NCBI GenBank assembly: GCA_029204225.1
Contig: MU832144.1
Span: forward strand, 1-64,000
DNA from: Diphasiastrum complanatum
Taxonomy: Eukaryota > Streptophyta > Lycopodiopsida > Lycopodiales > Lycopodiaceae
DNA length: 64,000 bases
Direction: 5' to 3'
A model generated the notes under the pieces. That model worked only from the letters and a program-made list of their open reading frames with translations, did no database searches and was not told where the DNA came from. The position numbers and the translations under genes are program-made. Shown piece by piece: positions 53,698-64,000 of this stretch. How positions within the stretch are numbered: the stretch's first letter is position 1; the number at the start of each line of letters is the position of its first letter.

Positions 53698-54702
53698 TTC
53701 GGTCTCTTCAAGGACTATATGAGTTTGATCCTCTTTTTGGAAAGTATTGGCAACAAGTACTTTTGGGGGTCGATTCAGGTTTGCAAGATTCCTTGAATCA
53801 GGGAAAGACTGAAACGGATTTCCTAATTCGAAACAGGATTTTGTTTCGTAAAGGAAAGGTGTGTGTACTGGAGAATGCCCAAATCTTGTATGAGTGTCAT
53901 GATAGTCCATGCACAGGACATCTGGGTATACAAAGAACACTTGACTTAGTTCGAAGGCAATTTTGGTGGCCTAAGATGAAAAGTCAAGTAGAGGCCTATG
54001 TACTTAAATGTACTAAGTGCCAGTTAAATAAAGCAGAGAGGCTAAAAGCTAGTGGTCTATTACATCCTTTAGATATTCCTATCGGAAAGTGGGAATGTAT
54101 ATCTATGGATTTTGTGGTCGGGCTTCCACGTACATGGAAGGGCCACAATTCGGTTTGGGTCATTTTAAAAAGTTTGCTCAATTTATCCCAACGAAAACTA
54201 CTGTTAAAGCTTCACAACTAGCTCAATTGTTTGTTGAGAAGCTTTTTCGACTATACGGGTTGTCTTGCGATATTGTCAGTGACCGTGACCCAAAATTCAC
54301 TGGGAATTTTTGGCAAGCAGTATTTGAAAAGTTGGAAACAACTTTAAGTTTGAGTTCTACAGATCATCCGAAATCAGACGGTCAAACGGAAAGGACCAAT
54401 CAGACGATGGAGGATATGCTTCGAGCATATGTGGGCCATCGGTAGTCTGATTGGAAACAGTACCTTCCACTGGTGGAATTTGCATATAACAGTGCAAAGC
54501 ATTCAGCAACCGGATTCAGCCCTTTCATGCTTATGTATGGTTTTCAACCTCGATCACCAATTAGTGTTGACATGAAAAACCTACGGGTGCAAGCCGCAGC
54601 TGATTTTCTTGCGGATATGCAAGAAATGTTACAACTGGCTAAAGATAGCATAAGAAGTGCCCAGGACAGGGCAAGGCACTATGCTGATCTATCTCAATTG
54701 GA
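53698..54702 (+). pseudogene. Gypsy G3 integrase
   Basis: Frame 53694-54221 contains the H2C2 zinc region (YECHDSPCTGHLGIQRTLDL, RQFWWPKMKSQ, CTKCQLNK) and WECISMDFVVGLPRTWKG. A frameshift near 54165 leads to the core: KFAQFIPTKTTVKASQLAQL, DIVSDRDPKFTGNFWQ, STDHPKSDGQTERTNQTMED. Then a TAG and FAYNSAKHSATGFSPFMLMY. The catalytic D, D and E are all present, but the frame is broken. Confidence 0.9.
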
Positions 54703-55026
54703 CCCCTAATCATCACCTCCTTAATCTTATTTCACCCCTCTTGAAGAGTTCTTAATTCCTATTGGATCCCTGATCAAAACCGACCTTTAACTCCATCACT
54801 CATCAAATTACTTTATTACAAGTGTCAAAATCCTATTCATGTGCCTATCTAGCTCGAGATTGCATCATGACTCACTTTTGGCTCAATAGAGGCATTACAT
54901 GTGGATTTTGCCAATTTGCCATCTATGCCAATTTTTGGCCTTATCACAACTCTACACAAAGAAGCTTGACATTATCACTTTATGAAACCCCTAAAGCTAT
55001 GATAAACTATTTTACACATGTGGGAA
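54703..55026 (-). repeat. Truncated 3' LTR of C9
   Basis: Co-linear with about 55784-56125 of the 5' LTR with small indels. It lacks both LTR termini. Confidence 0.85.
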
Positions 55027-55370
55027 CGGAAATTGACTTCAAGACCACCATCAAGTAATTTGCCAACACTTATAAGATTCTTTGTAATCTTGGGAACAAA
55101 AAGAACCTCTTGAAGAGATAGAACTTTTGATGATGCAAGCTTCAAGAGAATGGTCCCTAGTCTTCAATTTTGCACTCTTGATCACTTGCAATATATATGG
55201 AAATCTTGACTCCTCCATAAGACATAATAGTTGAAAAGGAATCCTTGGAGCTACACATATGTGAAGATGTTCCACTATCAATATACCAAGAGTCGTCCAT
55301 CTTGAAGGTGGAAGAGGAGAATCAAGAAGATTTTGGAACTTTGGATGAAACAAGCATCAAAAGCTTAGGT
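55027..55370 (-). pseudogene. Copia C9 protease remnant
   Basis: The minus strand reads FKMDDSWYIDSGTSSHMCSS with intact D-S-G, then KDSFSTI, VKISIYIASDQECKIEDQGP, and after a frameshift LHHQKFYLFKRFFLFPRL. This is the copia protease and the strand after it; nothing else of the polyprotein remains. Confidence 0.8.
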
Positions 55371-55372
55371 AG

Positions 55373-55384
55373 GCTCTGATACCA
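55373..55384 (-). other. Primer binding site of C9
   Basis: Minus strand TGGTATCAGAGC beside the LTR end TTTCACA. Confidence 0.9.
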
Positions 55385-56206
55385 TGTGAAATTTCACACG
55401 TGTGGGAATGCCCTAGAGTGTGTGATTGATCTCTTAAGCAAGCTTGTGTACTTGTTGACTGATTCTAGATTGATTTCCAAGATCTAGATCAAAAATTCAA
55501 GACATAGAGGCAAAGATGGATGCAATTGTTGATAACCAAGGCTCATGCACATGAAAGGAAAAGCTTCTTGAAAAAACTAAGGAAAATTAAGCTCCTCTCC
55601 TCAGGTAGAGAGAGAATATTCAACAAGCAAATCACCAACAAGGTTTGACAAAAACTCAACTTACATAATGATCATAAGGAGAAGTACATATAGAGTTTGT
55701 GGAGATCCCTCCTTGCATGCTATTGGACCCCTAATCATAGCTCTTCAATTCTATTGGACCCCTAATCATAGCCTCCTCAATTCTATTGTACCCCTAATCA
55801 TCACCTCCTTAATCTTATTGGACCCCTTGACCAAAATCGGAAGAGTTCTTAATTCCTATTGGACCCCTTGACCAAAACTGACTTTTGACTCCATCACTCA
55901 TCAAATTACTTTATTACAAGTGTCAAAACCCTATTCATGTGCCTATCTAGCTCAAGATTGCATCATGACTCACTTTTGGCTCAATAGAGACATTACATGT
56001 GGATTTTGCCAATTTGCCATCTATGCCAATTTTTGGCCCTATCACAACTCTACACAAAGAAGCTTGACATAAAAACTTTATGAAACCCCTAAAGGTATGA
56101 TAAACTATTTTACACATGTAGGAACATGCTCCACACATGTGAAATGTACTCACAAACATAAAAGACAAAAAAAATTGCCAAGCTAGATTTTTGCCAATTT
56201 TTCACA
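55385..56206 (-). repeat. 5' LTR of C9
   Basis: 822 bp, plus-strand start TGTGAAATTTCACACGTG and end ATTTTTCACA. An internal block CTATTGGACCCCTAATCATAG is repeated about four times (55722-55870). Confidence 0.9.
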
Positions 56207-56209
56207 GGA

Positions 56210-57149
56210 GTAAGATTAAGCTCCAACAAAATCCCGACAAGCCATGCTTGAGGATCAGGCATTGCTAGGCAAAGACAAACAGAAAGGGCTCAAGAAATTT
56301 CAAGGAAAGACAATGATGATGAAAAACAAAGTGAAAAAAGAAAGGCAAGTGTTATTATTGCCATAAGCAAGGTCATCAACTACTATAAGAAGCAAGAATA
56401 ATTTAGTCAAAATTGAAGCAAAGGATTATGAAACCATTGTGTTTTCATCAACATTGGCTTTACAAATGGATGACGACACAAGTTGATTCAATGATTCAAG
56501 TGCTACTAGGCAGATGACTGGAAATAGAGTGGAATTAGCTTTTCACTGATCAATGATGGTGAGAAAGTTACTCAAGCAAATGGATAGGAGTGCCAACTTC
56601 AAGGAGTGTGAAACATTCTAGTTCAATTTTTCAATGGAAAGGTAAAAAACATCACTAGTATGCTTTATGTGCCCAAACTAAAGAAGGGCTTACTTTTAAT
56701 GTGTCATGGCAAATCAACATTAAAAGAGGAAATAAATCATGACTACAAGGTGATTGTGACAAATTATCACGACAATAATTATGGTCTTTACAAGTTGGAT
56801 GCAACCAAACCTGCATAAGTATAGCTTAGCATCATGTTTTGCCAAAGTTCTGATGCATTTTGGTTTGCACTTAGGGTATGTAGGCAGACTACTTAACATG
56901 GAACAACGCTAGAAGGAATTTTTCGTAGATCCATCGCAGTGGTGGGACAACAAATTTACTAAGGTGTAGCTTTTGGACTTATTTCAGGCTTCACTTGCTT
57001 TGACTAATCACCTCTTAACTTGAAAAAGTACTAGAGCTCATCCATAGTGAACTATGTGGCCCAATGGAAACCATGTCATTGGTTGGAGCTTATTATTTCA
57101 TGGCATTCATAAATGATTACTCCAGGAGAATGTGGCTCTCGCTCGCTCG

Positions 57150-57217
<68 letters not shown>

Positions 57218-57440
57218 GGAAACTGACTCCAATGATAGAAATTTGGTGTTTCAAATATGACTTACAAATATCCACTATGGCAAATTTGTATGCCTTACAA
57301 CTATTTTCATCTAAGCTTTCAAGAAACATGAGGATTACCAACAAAACATCCTGCAAAGATGGCTCTGATAAAAACATGAAACATGAAGAAATGTGAAATA
57401 TGTTTCGAAGATCATGAAACATGGAGAAGACCATGGACTA
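56210..57440 (+). pseudogene. Copia C10 remnant: zinc knuckle, protease, GAG-pre-integrase and integrase start
   Basis: Plus frames give a CX2CX4H knuckle (CYYCHKQGHQLL, near 56350), a decayed protease (SSATRQMTGNRVEF-like) with MLYVPKLKKGLLLMCHGKST, NNYGLYKLDATKPA, and the integrase start VGAYYFMAFINDYSRRMW. A (CT)n tract interrupts the integrase, and similarity fades after about 57430. No LTR recognised. Confidence 0.78.
57139..57212. repeat. (CT)n microsatellite within copia integrase
   Basis: About 37 CT units with a few CG interruptions at the left end, directly after the NDYSRRMW codons. Confidence 0.95.
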
Positions 57441-58345
57441 GGGATTCATAATTTGGCATATAAGATCTACGTAGGTGATGTTTAATAGAGTTTCTAGGAC
57501 AATGAATGCTGATCAGCCTGGGATGGAGGGCCTGAGACACTAGGTATCAATATGTGAGCATCACCATGGGCTCAATGAGAGTTTTATTTCACTTGACTCA
57601 GCTGGCCTAAGTCTTATTTGTGCTTGAAATAAATTTGTTAAATTAATGACATTTCAAACTTCATTGAAGGAGACTACAATCTAGAATACAGGCACATCTA
57701 GCAATCTTGGATAAGAGGATGCAACGGGCCAAAGTGGGGATGAGGAATTGCGTCTATCAAGGGCTTAAAAAAAAGAAAAGATACAATCAATCGAGACAAT
57801 TACTGAAAACTAACCTTGAATACCTACCAGACCTCACAAAGATGAACAAGTGCACTACTAAGCTGCATTAAAAGATGCTCTACAGCACAGTGACTATATA
57901 TTTTTTAGCATGGGTCGTCACACCAAAGCAATACACACTCCTATTGATAATTGCCATATGGCTGCTGAACATTTGAAGAGTTTTGAACTTTTGAATATTC
58001 GACAGAAGATTAGGCAAAAAAGGTGCTGTTCCAGATATCTTGCAATACATACAGTTGGACAAAAATCCAAAGCATAACTTGACTAATAGCTACATTAGCA
58101 TTAGCCTTTAGTAACAAAGAAAGTTTTGATATCACAAATTGTAAGCGTATTCATAGAAACTGGAAGAGCATAATGTCGGCATCTTCACTGACCCACCTAA
58201 AACTGGATGCTATGGAATTAACAGCACAAACAATAGAGCAGTATAAAGCTCAATTATTATATTAACAAATAACTGTACACTTGAACCATTGATCCTTTAA
58301 TGCCTCCTTGAAAAATGCCTTTGGAGGCCAATTGTGAAATTTAAA
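57441..58345. other. E1 3' flank, no feature recognised
   Basis: Decayed copia downstream sequence and the presumed 3' UTR of the E1 gene on the minus strand. No motif seen. Confidence 0.45.
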
Positions 58346-58564
58346 CTATCTGATTTTGGCCACAACATCTGGAACTTCAACATCATTGTCGTTTGCATCT
58401 GTACATGATATGGAGAATATAGCTTTGCTTTCAATCGCAGGTATTGTCACCTTTCCAACAACAGTAATAAGTTCCAATAATGTCAGAGACATCCTATCTT
58501 GCAGCTTCTTTCGTGGAAGAAACTCAGCATACAGCAAGCTCTTCCCATATGATATCATTGTTAT
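58346..58564 (-). CDS. UBA1: E1 last exon (ubiquitin-fold domain C-terminus)
   Basis: Acceptor TATACAG; 73 codons including TAG. It reads ITMISYGKSLLYAEFLPRKK, then VTIPAIESKAIFSISC and DANDNDVEVPDVV, matching the end of the E1 ubiquitin-fold domain. Confidence 0.92.
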   Translation of the reverse strand: MTMISYGKSLLYAEFLPRKKLQDRMSLTLLELITVVGKVTIPAIESKAIFSISCTDANDNDVEVPDVVAKIR

Positions 58565-61500
58565 CTGTATACAAGTGAACGTCTTAGCATGCTATTTTCT
58601 TAGCATCAAAGTTGACTAAAGCTTCAACCAACATCTTGTTCCCAGAGTATGGGCATCTAGGAAAGTTAAATCTGACATTAAAAAGCAACATATTCTAACA
58701 ACGTGATTTATGCAACTTAGACATCAAAATGTAAACTAACAAGAATGCCTACAACTATAATCTGCTATGGAGCCTTTCATGCTAATGCACAAAGCATGCA
58801 CAGTTGACTTGCATTAGGAAAAACCTGTCCCTGTCCGTCCAACTTTGTCCATGTGAAATTATGTCTGGAATTATATTGTAACTCGGTCTCTATGATCTCA
58901 TCGCATTCTTCACCTGAGGCTGCTAGACATAAGAATTTTATGGTCCATAATTTACTATATTATTCAGCTCAGAGATCCCTTACTTTTGGCTCCTGAACTT
59001 ATGTCGAATCCTAAAGAAGAAACCTTCACTGAAATACCAACCTCTCACATGTCTTTCCTATTGTGAGAAGCATCATACTACTCCCCAGACTACTTGTCGT
59101 AAATCTGTGGTGCCAAAGTGATGCTTCAACTCAAAATAGGACTAAAGATAGAGGCAAGTTGCTAAATCTTTCACAATAGTTGCCATCAAATGTGCTTGCA
59201 TTGGATTTGAAACTTGCAAAAGAATTTGCAACAAATGCGTTTGAAAACTCATTGCAAACTTTGCTGTCTTTGATAGGAAGTTCTGAGTGAATTATTATTT
59301 ATAATATTTGTAGATATGTAAATGTTTTGCAAAGTGTGGCTTTAAACATTAAATTCTCATGAACATTATGATAAATTTGTTCTAAATCTACCTGAAAAAT
59401 ACTATCTTGATCTAGGGTAACCTGGTAAGTTGTAACATTAGGGCCTTTTCAATGACAATTTTTGGAGGTTGCAAACTTTGGCTGGCAACTGTCGTTCACC
59501 TACAAAAAGATCCTAACCACAGGAGCATTGTTCAGTCTACACCAACTGCAATGTTCTTGTAAAATTGTTCAAGCAGTATGTTCAAACATGGGAGGAAAAT
59601 GGCGACTCCAGAAATAGAATACTAGTAGTCAGAAACTTGTATATTCAAGCGATACCAAACCTAGTTCAAGAAATGCAGTGGGAACAGTTGAATCACTGTC
59701 GATATATATAACTATATTGTATCCTCAAGGAAAAACCCAAGCCCTAAACAACTTTCTTGATCAACTACATTGTGCCTATGCTGCGAAAAAAGGGAAAGAA
59801 GTGGCTCCTTGAGGCAAGTTGGAGGCTCAAGAACCTTGCAACATTAGTACCCCAGCTACAGGTGAACTTCAATGAATTGTGCACCGGACCAAAGCTTCGG
59901 ACCAAAGCTTCGCCCAGCTTAGAAAAGACTGACTTTCCAAACATTGAAAAAACACGTCACAGGTCAGCTGCAACTACCGTAGAAGTTGATCCATCAAGTC
60001 TTACAAGCTGGTACTGTCTATGCTGGAGGAAGGACATCTGTGATGCATCCAAAATGGTCATACAACTAGACATGAGTTGAGGAGTTTGAAAAAGGCAGGT
60101 AGAGGTTCTCAAATGGCAGACTAAAAAACACATGTTCACAAGAGGCCTTATTTCAATCAAGTATGATATGCGACTTTCACATTACTGGCTTAGGCTAAGG
60201 CCCAACATTTATATATAGGGCTTGGATGAGGCTCAACATCAAAAATATCAATCTAACTTTCTGGAGACACAATATTCCTTTGTTCCAATGCCCCTGCAGG
60301 ATCAAAGGGAAATTATGGAGTGAAAGCGTACCTTAGGGAGAAATCCAATAAGGAGCTATTTGGAAGTACAAAGTGATAATCTACATATATTCAGCAACAA
60401 GCTAATATTCCTACTTATTTCTTTCTCTCCTGATTTTTCTTTGAGTCCATTAACAAAAGCCCTGTCTACTCTTTGGAAACGGTAATGGCCTCAGAAGCCT
60501 CTCCTGTACCTATCAAATCAAGGTTAGACTTAGCAGTCATCAAGAACATGAAACAAGGAGCAGCAGAAAGGGAGTCTCAACAAATCTACTTTGTCAACAA
60601 GCCTGCGCAATCAAACACTTTCTACTGGAGATTTTTTACGCTAGAAGCATTGATGCAGTTCACTATAGATACCTTTGAAATAGTGGATTATTGACCCTGA
60701 TTTATGATGCCCTTACTTTTGGATTCGAAGAATCTGATCGGAAGTTCAGGTGTGCACTCGAACTTAGCACCAACACAGTCTACTGTAGATGATTTTGAAA
60801 TAAAAGACCACTGCACCTGTTAACGACAAGTCCACATTTGGATCCGGCCTTCCTTAGTCTGAAATCCGCCATAAGCTAAAGACAATTTCTTACATCAACT
60901 CTCTTCTGGCACTCAACAGCCACTTTTGAAATGCCTTACCATATGTTGTTTGGTGGTGTAAACCAGTTCAGGGCACTCTCAACTGGCAATTAAATAGATC
61001 CCTCAGAATGCAAGATATCCTTCCACATCCAAATAAAAAATTGGTGACATCATGGATCTTTCTCACATCTGTTGAGTTTTGTCATGACCTAATACTGCAC
61101 TACAAGTAGCTCCCAACGATCATCAGTACTTTGGTGGTAGCATAGGCACTTGAGTCTCTCTTTGTTATCCCTTCTGGTGGTTTCTTCTGCCTTTGAACAT
61201 CAACAACATCCACTTGGAAAGGGTGGCCCTCCATCCTGGGCTCTTAAAAACTCTCATTACAAAAGATAGACCAAACCATGGGCTCATCAATGACATAGTC
61301 CCAAAAATGGGACTGATCAGAGTTGCCAAATCTGGATCATTTTCAACTATGAACTTCTAATGTCTCTAGTTAGGGCGTATGAACTGAACTTCGTGACACC
61401 ACAGAAAGCAGGGGCCATAACTCTAGGTTCATGTATATCCAGATAAACCAATTGTCCAGTTTCCAAAGTCCAATATAGGGGTTTCAACGCAGAGACCTTA

Positions 61501-63906
61501 GGGGTACAAATCTCCGTTCTAGACAGATGTCCATACGCGTAGTGTAACACAAAGTAGCATAGTGTAGAAGTAAGCAAGGTACTATTGGGGTTTTTCTTGA
61601 CGAAAATCTTTGGTGTAATTGTTCCGCAAGAGATTTGTGCACTCATTTGAACAATAACACTATCTCTCTCTTATCACTATAATCTCTCCCTCGAGGTATG
61701 CTGGTGTACATTCTAAGTACCCTGCACCTTGGCTTCCCTTCATTTCACATGTTAATTGCTAGAAATTTAGAATGAGTATGAGCACCCAAGGCTCAAGCAC
61801 ATACACGCTATCGTTATAATTGGATTCTTAAGTGGTCAATGGGCTGTAGAAAAATTTGCTTTGATGTACAGTTTAGGATAATGATAGTGCTAGCAAAAGA
61901 GTATATGACTGAATTGGGTTACTCGCATTCCGATTTGTACTTGAAATAGAATGTAACTAACTAACAAAACCATATTGCCAATATGAGAATTTAATTTTAG
62001 CCATACCCATGAAAAGTGGCACCTGTTCCATCTGTATGGCTGGGAGCAAAGATTATTTTGATCAAGTAGGGAAAAAAGCCCTAAGCCATATTTATTCTTG
62101 AAGTTTCTTCACACAGTTAGAATTTCAATCCAACTGGATATTTGAATTCTTTATCTGAACTCATCAAAGATTTCTTCAAATCAGCTTCCAGAAAGTTAAG
62201 TGCAAGAAATTCCACTCTCTCTAGTTTCTGAACGCTTTACCTTCTTCATACCCCCATATACAATTTTAGTTTGAAAGAAAAGGTTCTGAAATAAAAAAAA
62301 TTATGCCATGCCCTAAAATAGAATGCCATATTGAAACACGTTCCGTTTCAGAACGGGCTTCTATGGTTCCATAAGAGTACGTACTGCAGTTGCAAGTGGA
62401 AGCTTATAGCACTGGGTTTGCCAAGACGCACATCTATTACATAGCAGGAATATACAAAGAGAAACCTTACATCAAGTCCGTGCTGTCGTTTGAATTCAGC
62501 TAGAAACTTTTCCAATTTCATGTCAACACAGTCCATCTCAAATCTATCCCATAAAGTCCAAGTTAATGGTGTACCTTGCACCCTTGTAACCTGTAGAAAG
62601 GGCCTTTGATTAAATTCTGAAGAAACAAAGTGAGCCTTGCTGTATGAGTGTCTACAATATCCTACTTAGCACTAAAGCTTCAGGGAAAACAAAGACTGTA
62701 CACATCATTAAAACTTACTGTATGTTCTACAGCTTTCAAAGGCTGAGCATAGCAGAAAAGGGGCAAAGCCAGGTTGAAATATGTGTGCCTATGATCAGCT
62801 AATGGTTTTTGAAGCAGCAACTTATAAAGCTCCAAACACATCAGTCCCCCAACCACTGCAGTTGAGGTTATCATAGCAGGAATCACTTGGCCTCCCACCA
62901 ATCTTGCCTGTCAGTGTCAAAGCTCATGATTACAAAAACACTTACAGAATCAACATTTTTTAATCAAAAAGATCGTCAACAACTGATCATGCTATAAACT
63001 TATTTAGTAAGGCAAGTTAAAACCAAAAATCTTCAAAGTTCCTTTGCGATAGACCTAGCAACCATAATACTTCTTCTGGACCAGTTGGGACGACAGATGT
63101 CTCTGTTGCATAAAGACGAAGGATGCTTACCACAATTAACATGTGTGTCTATAGAGATCAAGTATGTAAGTTGGCCTTTCCTTTGCTACGCACATTGGCA
63201 ATCTAAGAACAACATCATACAAGTAATCAACCATCTAGTGCAAATCTGTAAGCCTGGCTACATTTTTCAGCTTTTGGGATAATGACAAACTCAATTAAGA
63301 TGGTCAATCTCAAATATTTGTGACACGTGTTACTCGTCAAGAACTATATTTTTGGTGTTACCAAGTTAAGCTCAATGGATGTCAATGTAGAGGCCTCATT
63401 TTTATACGGTTGCTTCTAACAGAAACATTTCTACATCAAGCAATATTTCATCTCAAGGTCTTCCTTCTGTATAACAGCCAATGAGTCTTTGACTGTTACG
63501 TTTAACCATGACAATACTTGACAAGTGGAGGACATGCATAGTTTACATTTATAAAGAGGAATTAAAGGATGCCTACCCCAGAGTTTTAGGCTGTTGAAAT
63601 TGATTCTAGGTCCATAGGAAACTGTTCAATTTTAACTACTCGTACCAAACGTCTTATGACAGAAAGCCTAAATATTATGAACATAACGTCAAGTAAGAAA
63701 AATATAATATAAACTCGAAACCTAATACTACACAATGATCAACAGTTAAAACTATAAAATTTCTTATTCATAAATTAAACCTGCAGTTTTTCTGCAAAAG
63801 GGATCCCATAGTTCGAAGCACGTAGGTTTGCAGCTGCTGCCACAAACTCAGCATGAAAATTGTGCTCATCATCCTTCTGAAATTCTATGGGAGACAGCCG
63901 GTAACC
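58346..63906 (-). CDS. UBA1: Ubiquitin-activating enzyme E1, last four exons (5' part beyond the right edge)
   Basis: Minus exons 63781-63906, 62719-62907, 62471-62590 and 58346-58564 join in phase to 217 codons and a TAG stop, all with GT-AG introns. The protein shows the E1 stretch before and after the second catalytic half-domain: LSPIEFQKDDEHNFHAEFVA, ANLRASNYGIPFAEKLQ, RLVGGQVIPAMITSTAVVGG, LMCLELYK, TYFNLALPLFCYAQP, then WTLWDRFEMD and the C-terminal ubiquitin-fold domain ending DANDNDVEVPDVVAKIR. E1 charges ubiquitin through a Cys thioester and passes it to E2 enzymes; the ubiquitin-fold domain recruits the E2. The adenylation sites and catalytic Cys would lie off-window. No damage is seen. 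Confidence 0.93.
58565..62470 (-). other. E1 intron (3.9 kb), no transposon recognised
   Basis: Donor GTAAGG at 62470, acceptor CAG at 58565-58567. ORFs of 60-107 codons here have no family motifs. Probably decayed repeats, but none can be named. Confidence 0.6.
62471..62590 (-). CDS. UBA1: E1 exon (start of ubiquitin-fold domain)
   Basis: Acceptor TCTACAG, donor GAT|GTAAGG. Forty codons: VTRVQGTPLTWTLWDRFEMD to FLAEFKRQHGLD. The TLWDRFE stretch is diagnostic for E1. Confidence 0.93.
62719..62907 (-). CDS. UBA1: E1 exon (active adenylation domain, C-terminal helices)
   Basis: Acceptor CTGACAG, donor ACA|GTAAGT. Sixty-three codons with GGQVIPAMITSTAVVGGLMC, LELYKLLLQKPLADHRHTYF and NLALPLFCYAQPLKAVEHT. 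Confidence 0.95.
62908..63780 (-). other. E1 intron (0.87 kb)
   Basis: Between donor GTTTAA (63780) and acceptor CTGACAG. No feature inside; a 65-codon plus ORF is chance. Confidence 0.7.
63781..63906 (-). CDS. UBA1: E1 exon (most 5' in window)
   Basis: Acceptor TTTTGCAG, donor CAG|GTTTAA. Forty-two codons from GYRLSPIEFQKDDEHNFH to IPFAEKLQ: the conserved F.KDD...N.H...V...AN.RA.NY.IP segment of E1. Confidence 0.93.
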
Positions 63907-64000
63907 CTGCAAAACAAGGTACTATGCCATTCAGTAACTGATATAGGGCCTTTGCAATAACATACTGATGGATGAATTGGAAGGATTAAGAGAAGGTTCA

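Larger units (their letters stand above)
53335..54702 (+). mobile_element. Ty3/gypsy G3 with internal deletion (gag joined to integrase)
   Basis: Gag from ATG 53335 breaks at about 53696 and is followed directly by the zinc-binding and core domains of integrase, so protease, RT and RNase H are missing. Its right side is interrupted by copia C9. No LTR recognised. Confidence 0.87.
54703..56206 (-). mobile_element. Copia C9, miniature element with truncated 3' LTR
   Basis: Full 5' LTR (55385-56206) and primer site, an interior of only about 358 bases, and a 3' LTR copy (54703-55026) truncated at both ends. The interior carries a piece of copia protease. It sits in the G3 integrase. The solo LTR at 43976 is the same family in the other orientation. 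Confidence 0.88.

Noticed and set aside
59757-60160. 107-codon plus and 67-codon minus ORFs in the E1 intron
   Set aside because: No recognisable domain and no matching splice signals; most likely chance.
60473-60694. 73-codon plus ORF
   Set aside because: No motif; overlaps intron sequence of the opposite-strand gene.
61347-61646. 99-codon minus ORF in the E1 intron
   Set aside because: In the E1 strand but not in phase with flanking exons and without family similarity.

Overview
This is nuclear DNA of a land plant with a large, transposon-filled genome. Two host genes are recognisable: a metallo-beta-lactamase-fold hydrolase of the plant At1g30300 type and a ubiquitin-activating enzyme E1. 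Both are cut into short exons by introns of up to about 7 kb. Everything else I can name is LTR retrotransposon, L1-type LINE, MITE or microsatellite. A fern, lycophyte or other large-genome plant would fit; the species cannot be told from the sequence.

Layout. 1-4858: 5' part of a nearly intact Ty3/gypsy element on the minus strand (element G1), inserted into the 3' LTR of a Ty1/copia element (C1, minus, 4859-8631). 9087-11650: remains of two opposed copia elements (C2 plus, C3 minus). 13339-35909 plus: eight exons of the hydrolase, ending at its stop codon, with upstream exon(s) not found. Its introns hold copia C4 (14300-15918), an unidentified coiled-coil ORF (15919-16486 minus), LINE-A (17113-18940 minus), LINE-B pieces, copia C5 (25340-29818), two related MITEs (26143-26344 and 30581-30971) and copia C6 (31976-34340 minus, complete with 5-bp target duplication).

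35910-58345: transposon-rich space between the genes. It has LINE-C (37700-40610), a copia/LINE/gypsy mosaic (41079-42790 minus), gypsy G2 (42900-47169) interrupted by a solo LTR (43976-44752), an unexplained degenerate ORF (47693-48376), copia C8 (48457-51210), a histone H3-like pseudogene (51906-52275), gypsy G3 with gag fused to integrase by deletion (53335-54702), a miniature copia element (C9, 54703-56206 minus) and degraded copia C10. 58346-63906 minus: the last four exons of the E1 gene, whose 5' part continues beyond the right edge.

The two host genes converge tail to tail and have no obvious functional link. Elements C2, C5 and C8 are one copia family, C4 and C6 a second, and the solo LTR and C9 a third, so the window records several rounds of insertion, nesting and deletion. 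I found no operon, CRISPR array, defence island or other prokaryote-like system. The most interesting points are the host exons hidden among transposons, the histone-like pseudogene, inverted copia copies flanking four exons, LINE tails made of TC repeats, and unexplained ORFs and leader repeats.
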